Assembly: GCF_006770285.1 (NCBI RefSeq)
Contig: NZ_CP017195.1
Span: 310,001-374,000 of the forward strand
Direction of reading: 5' to 3'
DNA from: Lactococcus paracarnosus
GTDB lineage: Bacteria > Bacillota > Bacilli > Lactobacillales > Streptococcaceae
DNA: 64,000 bases
Part shown: piece by piece, positions 60,406 to 64,000 of the stretch
Layout of the letters: each line of letters begins with the position of its first letter
How positions within the stretch are numbered: position 1 is the stretch's first letter
Made by a program: the position numbers and the translations under genes
Notes under the pieces: model-generated
What the model saw: only the letters and a program-made list of their open reading frames with translations
What the model was told of the DNA's origin: nothing
Databases searched by the model: none

Positions 60406-62331
60406 TTACATTTCGTTTAATAATGTTTTGATTGCTGCTTTATCTGGCGCATCAAGTAGTGCTTGTCTAAAGTCACTATCCATTAATTTACGAGAGAGAC
60501 GTTGTAATATTTTTAAGTGAATATCTTCTTTATTATTTTCTGGTACAGCAATCATGAAGATTAACTGTGCAGCGGTACCATCTAGAGATTGCCAGTCGAT
60601 ACCATCGGTGCTTCTAGCAAATGCTAATGTTGGTTTTGTGACATAGGCAGACTTACCATGAGGAATTGCAATGCCCATGCCAATACCAGTTGTGCTTTCG
60701 TTTTCACGATTATGTATGGCAGTTTCGAAGCCGATTAAATCTGTAATGTTACCAGTCTTAACTAGCTCTTGTGATAATTTTGAAATGACACTATCTTTAC
60801 TTTGCTCAGCTAGATCAAGAATGATCGTATTATCATGAAGTAAATCTGTGATGGAATTAAACCCAGTTGTTTCAACTACTTCAGGCGTAGTCGCTGTTTG
60901 ATTAGCATTGATTGTCGCAGCTTTCACTGCTAAGTTAGGTTTAAGAATACGTAACATGATGACAGTAACAAGGATACCAGCTGCTACTGCAGCAAAGAAC
61001 ATGACAACATGATCGACAGCGCCTAAAACAGCGACGATTGGGCCACCATGCGCAACGTGGTCTGTTACACCAGCTAACATGGCAATCACACTACCTGTCA
61101 TCGCACCAACGACGATACTAGGGATTGTCCGAAGTGGATCAGTTGATGCAAAAGGAATTGCCCCTTCAGTGATACCGAAAAGTCCCATAGCAAGTGATGC
61201 TTTACCCGCTTCTTTTTCTGGCGCAGTGAATCTATTTTTTAAGACGAGTGATGCAACACCTAGACCAAGTGGTGGGATACAAATCGCAACGGCAATAGGT
61301 CCCATGACTGAATAGTTACCACCTGCGATAAGGCCTGAGCCGAATAAGAAGGCAACTTTGTTGAATGGGCCACCCATGTCGAATGCGATCATGGCACCAA
61401 GAATTAAGGCTAGGATAATTTCACTACCATTGTTACCTTGCATATTTGTTAAGAAAGTCGTGAGGGACGTGAATAACCATGTTACGGGTTGACCAACGAT
61501 ATAGATGAAACTGAAGCCGACGACTAGTGAGGCTAATATCGGAATAATGATAATTGGCATAATAGATTGTAGTGCTTTAGGTACCGGTAATTTTTTAATA
61601 CCTAGCGCAACGAAACCAGCTAGAAAACCTGTGATGATACCACCTAAGAAACCAGCGTTTGCTGTACTACCGTACAAAGCACCATTTGCAGCTAGCATAC
61701 CACCGATAAAACCAGGCACTAAACCAGGTCTATCTGCAATACTTTCAGCGATAAATGCTGAAAGTATTGGCACCATTAAGCCCATTGAAATGGTACCGAT
61801 TGTTTGCATCGTTGCCCACATCGTACCAGCTGGCACTTTGATACCAGAAGCTGTTGGAGTGCCACCAAGACTCAATGAAATCGCGATAAGTAGCCCACCA
61901 GTTACAACAAATGGCACCATATAAGAAACGCCCTTCATGAGGCTCTTATAGATTTTTTTACCCAATCCTTCGTTTCCAGTATCATCACTTTCTTGAGTGG
62001 CTGTAGTTGTATTTTTATATATATCAGCCTCATTGTCAAGTATTTGCTGTACTAATTTTTCAGATTGATGAATGCCATCTTGTACACCGACTGTAATCAA
62101 GGGCTTACCATTAAATCTAGACTTGTCAACTTTTGTATCAGCAGCGATGATCACACCAGCAGCATCAGCAATATCTTGCGACGATAGCTTGTTTTCAATC
62201 CCAATAGATCCGTGTGTCTCAACTTTCACGATAACGCCTAATGCTTGACCTGCTTTTTCCAGATTTTCAGCCGCCATATATGTATGGGCGATGCCAACTG
62301 GGCAAGAAGTAATTGCTACAATTGTTTTCAT
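60406..62331 (-). CDS. PTS fructose-family permease EIIBCA
   Basis: A 641-residue one-chain PTS transporter of the fructose/mannitol superfamily. The EIIB domain (about 1-100) has TSCPVGIAHTYMAAENLEKA with the phosphoryl Cys at residue 10. EIIC (about 130-465) has many hydrophobic segments with FDMGGPFNKVAF and GAIPFASTDPLRTIP. EIIA (about 490-641) has GIAIPHGKS with the phosphoryl His. The B-C-A order resembles fructose (FruA) and related hexose permeases. Fructose, mannose derivatives or a glycerate-linked sugar are possible substrates. AAAGGAG precedes the ATG. It is the first gene of an operon with the PRD regulator. Confidence 0.92.
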   Translation of the reverse strand: MKTIVAITSCPVGIAHTYMAAENLEKAGQALGVIVKVETHGSIGIENKLSSQDIADAAGVIIAADTKVDKSRFNGKPLITVGVQDGIHQSEKLVQQILDNEADIYKNTTTATQESDDTGNEGLGKKIYKSLMKGVSYMVPFVVTGGLLIAISLSLGGTPTASGIKVPAGTMWATMQTIGTISMGLMVPILSAFIAESIADRPGLVPGFIGGMLAANGALYGSTANAGFLGGIITGFLAGFVALGIKKLPVPKALQSIMPIIIIPILASLVVGFSFIYIVGQPVTWLFTSLTTFLTNMQGNNGSEIILALILGAMIAFDMGGPFNKVAFLFGSGLIAGGNYSVMGPIAVAICIPPLGLGVASLVLKNRFTAPEKEAGKASLAMGLFGITEGAIPFASTDPLRTIPSIVVGAMTGSVIAMLAGVTDHVAHGGPIVAVLGAVDHVVMFFAAVAAGILVTVIMLRILKPNLAVKAATINANQTATTPEVVETTGFNSITDLLHDNTIILDLAEQSKDSVISKLSQELVKTGNITDLIGFETAIHNRENESTTGIGMGIAIPHGKSAYVTKPTLAFARSTDGIDWQSLDGTAAQLIFMIAVPENNKEDIHLKILQRLSRKLMDSDFRQALLDAPDKAAIKTLLNEM

Positions 62332-62356
62332 TGTTTCTCCTTTTCTCTACAATTTT

Positions 62357-62385
62357 AGTATAGCAAAGCTAATCAATGCTGTTAA
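62357..62385 (-). promoter_or_regulatory. Promoter of the PTS operon
   Basis: On the - strand TTAACA, 17 nt, TATACT, with TG one base before the -10 hexamer. Confidence 0.65.
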
Positions 62386-62575
62386 GCGCAACTTTGTTCC
62401 GTTATAGCTGAAGTTTCTAACATAATGCTACTTATTCATAAATGCTACTCTTGATAAAGTGATTAACCTTTCTTTAATCCCTAATTAAGTTATAATAGGA
62501 TAGACAATTACAAATGAAAATTTTCGTACATCTATTTACTTTAAAACGGATAGCATTGTGAAAAGGAGAGAAAAT

Positions 62576-63091
62576 ATGTGTGTATTTTTTTATGGCTGTA
62601 TGTCTTTGGATGGCTATTTGGCAGACAAAAATCATCAGTTAGATTGGTTGTATCAGACAGGATCAGTTGAAGCGATTGATTACGATGCTGTTTATGACCA
62701 GATGGATATTGTCATCATGGGCAAGAAAACATTTAATGCCGTTAAGGGTTTAGATAATCTAGATGAAATTTACCCGACAACGACAAACTATGTGTTCACA
62801 CATGAGCCAAACTTGCATATAGCTGGGTTTAACTTTGTGTCAGGATCAATAGTTGACTTTATTAAGCAACAAGATACTGCCAAAAAAATCTGGATTGTTG
62901 GTGGGAATACACTTTTAGCCCCACTTTTAGAGAAGGACTTAGTAGATGTGCTAAAGATTCAAGTTGCCCCAGTCTTACTGGGAGATGGCATTCCACTTTT
63001 CACAAAGAGCGACAGCTTACAAAGATTTGAACTAGAGGATGTGACTCAATATGGGCCGTTTGCTGCATTGACCTATCATAAGTCAGTCTGA
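62576..63091 (+). CDS. RibD-C/DHFR-like reductase
   Basis: A 171-residue protein of the dihydrofolate-reductase fold group (YyaP/YwjB type). ATG 62576 follows AAAGGAGAG. Signs are FYGCMSLDGYLADKNHQLDWL at the N-terminus, VIMGKKTFNAV (about 49), IWIVGGNTLLAPLLEKDLVD (about 103, the NADPH-binding GG) and QVAPVLLGDGIPLF. It is probably an NADPH-dependent reductase; the substrate is unknown. It is divergent from the PTS operon. A TATAAT at 62491-62496 may belong to its promoter. Confidence 0.85.
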   Translation: MCVFFYGCMSLDGYLADKNHQLDWLYQTGSVEAIDYDAVYDQMDIVIMGKKTFNAVKGLDNLDEIYPTTTNYVFTHEPNLHIAGFNFVSGSIVDFIKQQDTAKKIWIVGGNTLLAPLLEKDLVDVLKIQVAPVLLGDGIPLFTKSDSLQRFELEDVTQYGPFAALTYHKSV

Positions 63092-63105
63092 ATAAATTAA
63101 ATAAT

Positions 63106-63160
63106 AAAAAAGTTAAGTCTTCCGTGCGTAATCGCTATCAGGATAAGACTTAACTTTTTT
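63106..63160. terminator. Bidirectional terminator between reductase and YeiH genes
   Basis: AAAAAAGTTAAGTCTT and AAGACTTAACTTTTTT form a perfect 16-bp stem with a 23-nt loop. It serves both convergent genes. Confidence 0.92.
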
Positions 63161-63162
63161 AG

Positions 63163-64000
63163 TTAGTTGATTTTAAAAATGATAATCAATAGAATAGCAG
63201 CAAGTGTTTGGACTGTACCGACTGAAAGTCCGTAAATCAGAAATCTTGGCCCTTCTTTGATGAATTTCTTCAAGTCTAATCTTAAGCCGATCGCAGCAAG
63301 TGCGATTGTTTCAAACCACGTACTGATAAAGTGTGCGCTATCGCTGAAAGGTTTGGGTAGGCTGACAGAGCTGTTCAAGATACAAATGAGTAAGAAAGCA
63401 AGTACATACCAGGGGATAGGGAATGACCGTTTCTTAGTGACCGTGCTGTCTGTCCGCTTTTTATGACGTTGTTGAAAGATAAAGACGACCACGACTAAAA
63501 ATAAGATACGGGTAATTTTAAAGAGCATGGCATATTGGACTGTTTCTTGGTTGATCAGGCTAGCACCCGCTACGACCTGTCCGACGGATTGTAGTGTACC
63601 CCCTAATAGGGCGCTATGGGCTAATAAGCTGTTACCAAATAGAATAGTACTAATTAGTGGCAAGGCTAGCATCATGACGGTGCCTAATAGATTTACGAGT
63701 GTGATGACTTGACCTTTTTCGTCATCATCAGCCCCAATAGTCGGTGCAACAGCCCCAATAGCAGATGAGCCACAAACAGCATTGCCACTGGCCATCAAAA
63801 TACCGACATTTTCTGAAAATCCGAGTTTTTTACCGATAAACATGGCTGAAATGATGACGACTGTCATCATAACGATGATAAAACCTAGCCCATTTAACCC
63901 TAGTCGACTGATGGTTTGAAAGGTGACAGTAAAGCCTAGTAAGACGACTGAACACTCTAGTAACTTACTTTCGGAAAACTTAGTCCCATCTGCTAAATAG
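63163..64000 (-). CDS. YeiH/UPF0324 family membrane protein, cut by the window edge
   Basis: The frame is open from the window edge (64000) to the stop at 63163, so the gene's 5' end lies outside; the visible part is about 278 residues. The reading before the Met at 63870 ([16 protein letters not shown]...) clearly belongs to the same protein. It shows [25 protein letters not shown], a conserved segment of the UPF0324 (YeiH) family, and many hydrophobic segments. Family members have been linked with sulfonate or sulfate export and are often controlled by LysR regulators, but the function is not settled. Confidence 0.88.
   Translation of the reverse strand, partial: YLADGTKFSESKLLECSVVLLGFTVTFQTISRLGLNGLGFIIVMMTVVIISAMFIGKKLGFSENVGILMASGNAVCGSSAIGAVAPTIGADDDEKGQVITLVNLLGTVMMLALPLISTILFGNSLLAHSALLGGTLQSVGQVVAGASLINQETVQYAMLFKITRILFLVVVVFIFQQRHKKRTDSTVTKKRSFPIPWYVLAFLLICILNSSVSLPKPFSDSAHFISTWFETIALAAIGLRLDLKKFIKEGPRFLIYGLSVGTVQTLAAILLIIIFKIN

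Overview
The window reads as a chromosomal segment of a low-GC Gram-positive coccus of the Streptococcaceae, most likely Lactococcus or a close relative. The grounds are the glnR-glnA pair, the rpsF-ssb-rpsR block, the amino-acid ABC transporter with binding protein and permease in one chain, QueH, DUF960, DUF1912 and DUF1295 genes, and WxL-type surface clusters. I judged this by reading protein motifs; no search was run. Most of the window is ordinary core genome. Several starts were moved from the longest reading frame to the codon with a Shine-Dalgarno sequence.

Layout. 0-1.2 kb: a membrane protein and a DUF4176 gene broken by one stop codon, probably the edge of a type VII secretion accessory locus. 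1.3-7.2 kb: mutL, ruvA and ruvB, with a decayed WxL surface locus between ruvA and ruvB. 7.2-11.5 kb: nitrogen assimilation, with glnR-glnA and a separate type III glutamine synthetase (glnN); each unit has a perfect match to the GlnR operator. 11.5-16.2 kb: a chorismate mutase / CLC-type (probably fluoride) transporter operon, free-methionine sulfoxide reductase, dnaX and queH.

16.2-32.2 kb is the most distinctive part: two paralogous WxL cell-surface clusters facing each other. The left one (+ strand) holds a WxL protein, a DUF916/DUF3324 anchor protein, a small membrane protein with an eroded sorting motif, and a 699-residue DUF285 (BspA-like) protein with one module. The right one (- strand) has the same order but has lost the DUF916 gene, leaving a scar, and its DUF285 protein has grown to 3249 residues with twelve tandem modules. 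With the remnant at 4.9-6.0 kb this makes three related loci within 27 kb. I infer that they build a surface complex binding peptidoglycan and a host, plant or food polymer.

32.2-47.7 kb: amino-acid ABC transporter, uppP, an MFS pump with a divergent LysR regulator, an orphan bacteriocin-immunity-like gene, small membrane proteins, a DAK2-DegV fusion that looks like a one-chain fatty-acid kinase, and a SGNH hydrolase/sugar transporter operon behind a long structured leader. 47.7-58.3 kb: a wall-anchored alpha/beta hydrolase with MucBP repeats, rpsF-ssb-rpsR, an RsuA-type pseudouridine synthase, recX, a MerR-controlled P1B-type metal ATPase, an RlmD-type rRNA methyltransferase, a GNAT protein, DUF1912 and tRNA-Leu(AAG). 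58.3-64 kb: a fructose-type PTS permease with its PRD regulator, a RibD/DHFR-like reductase and a YeiH-family protein cut by the window edge.

A pattern crossing the window: mutL, ruvB and the RlmD-type gene share a -10 element exactly 6 nt from the ATG, recX has it at 5 nt, and none has a Shine-Dalgarno sequence. They may be translated from leaderless mRNAs.
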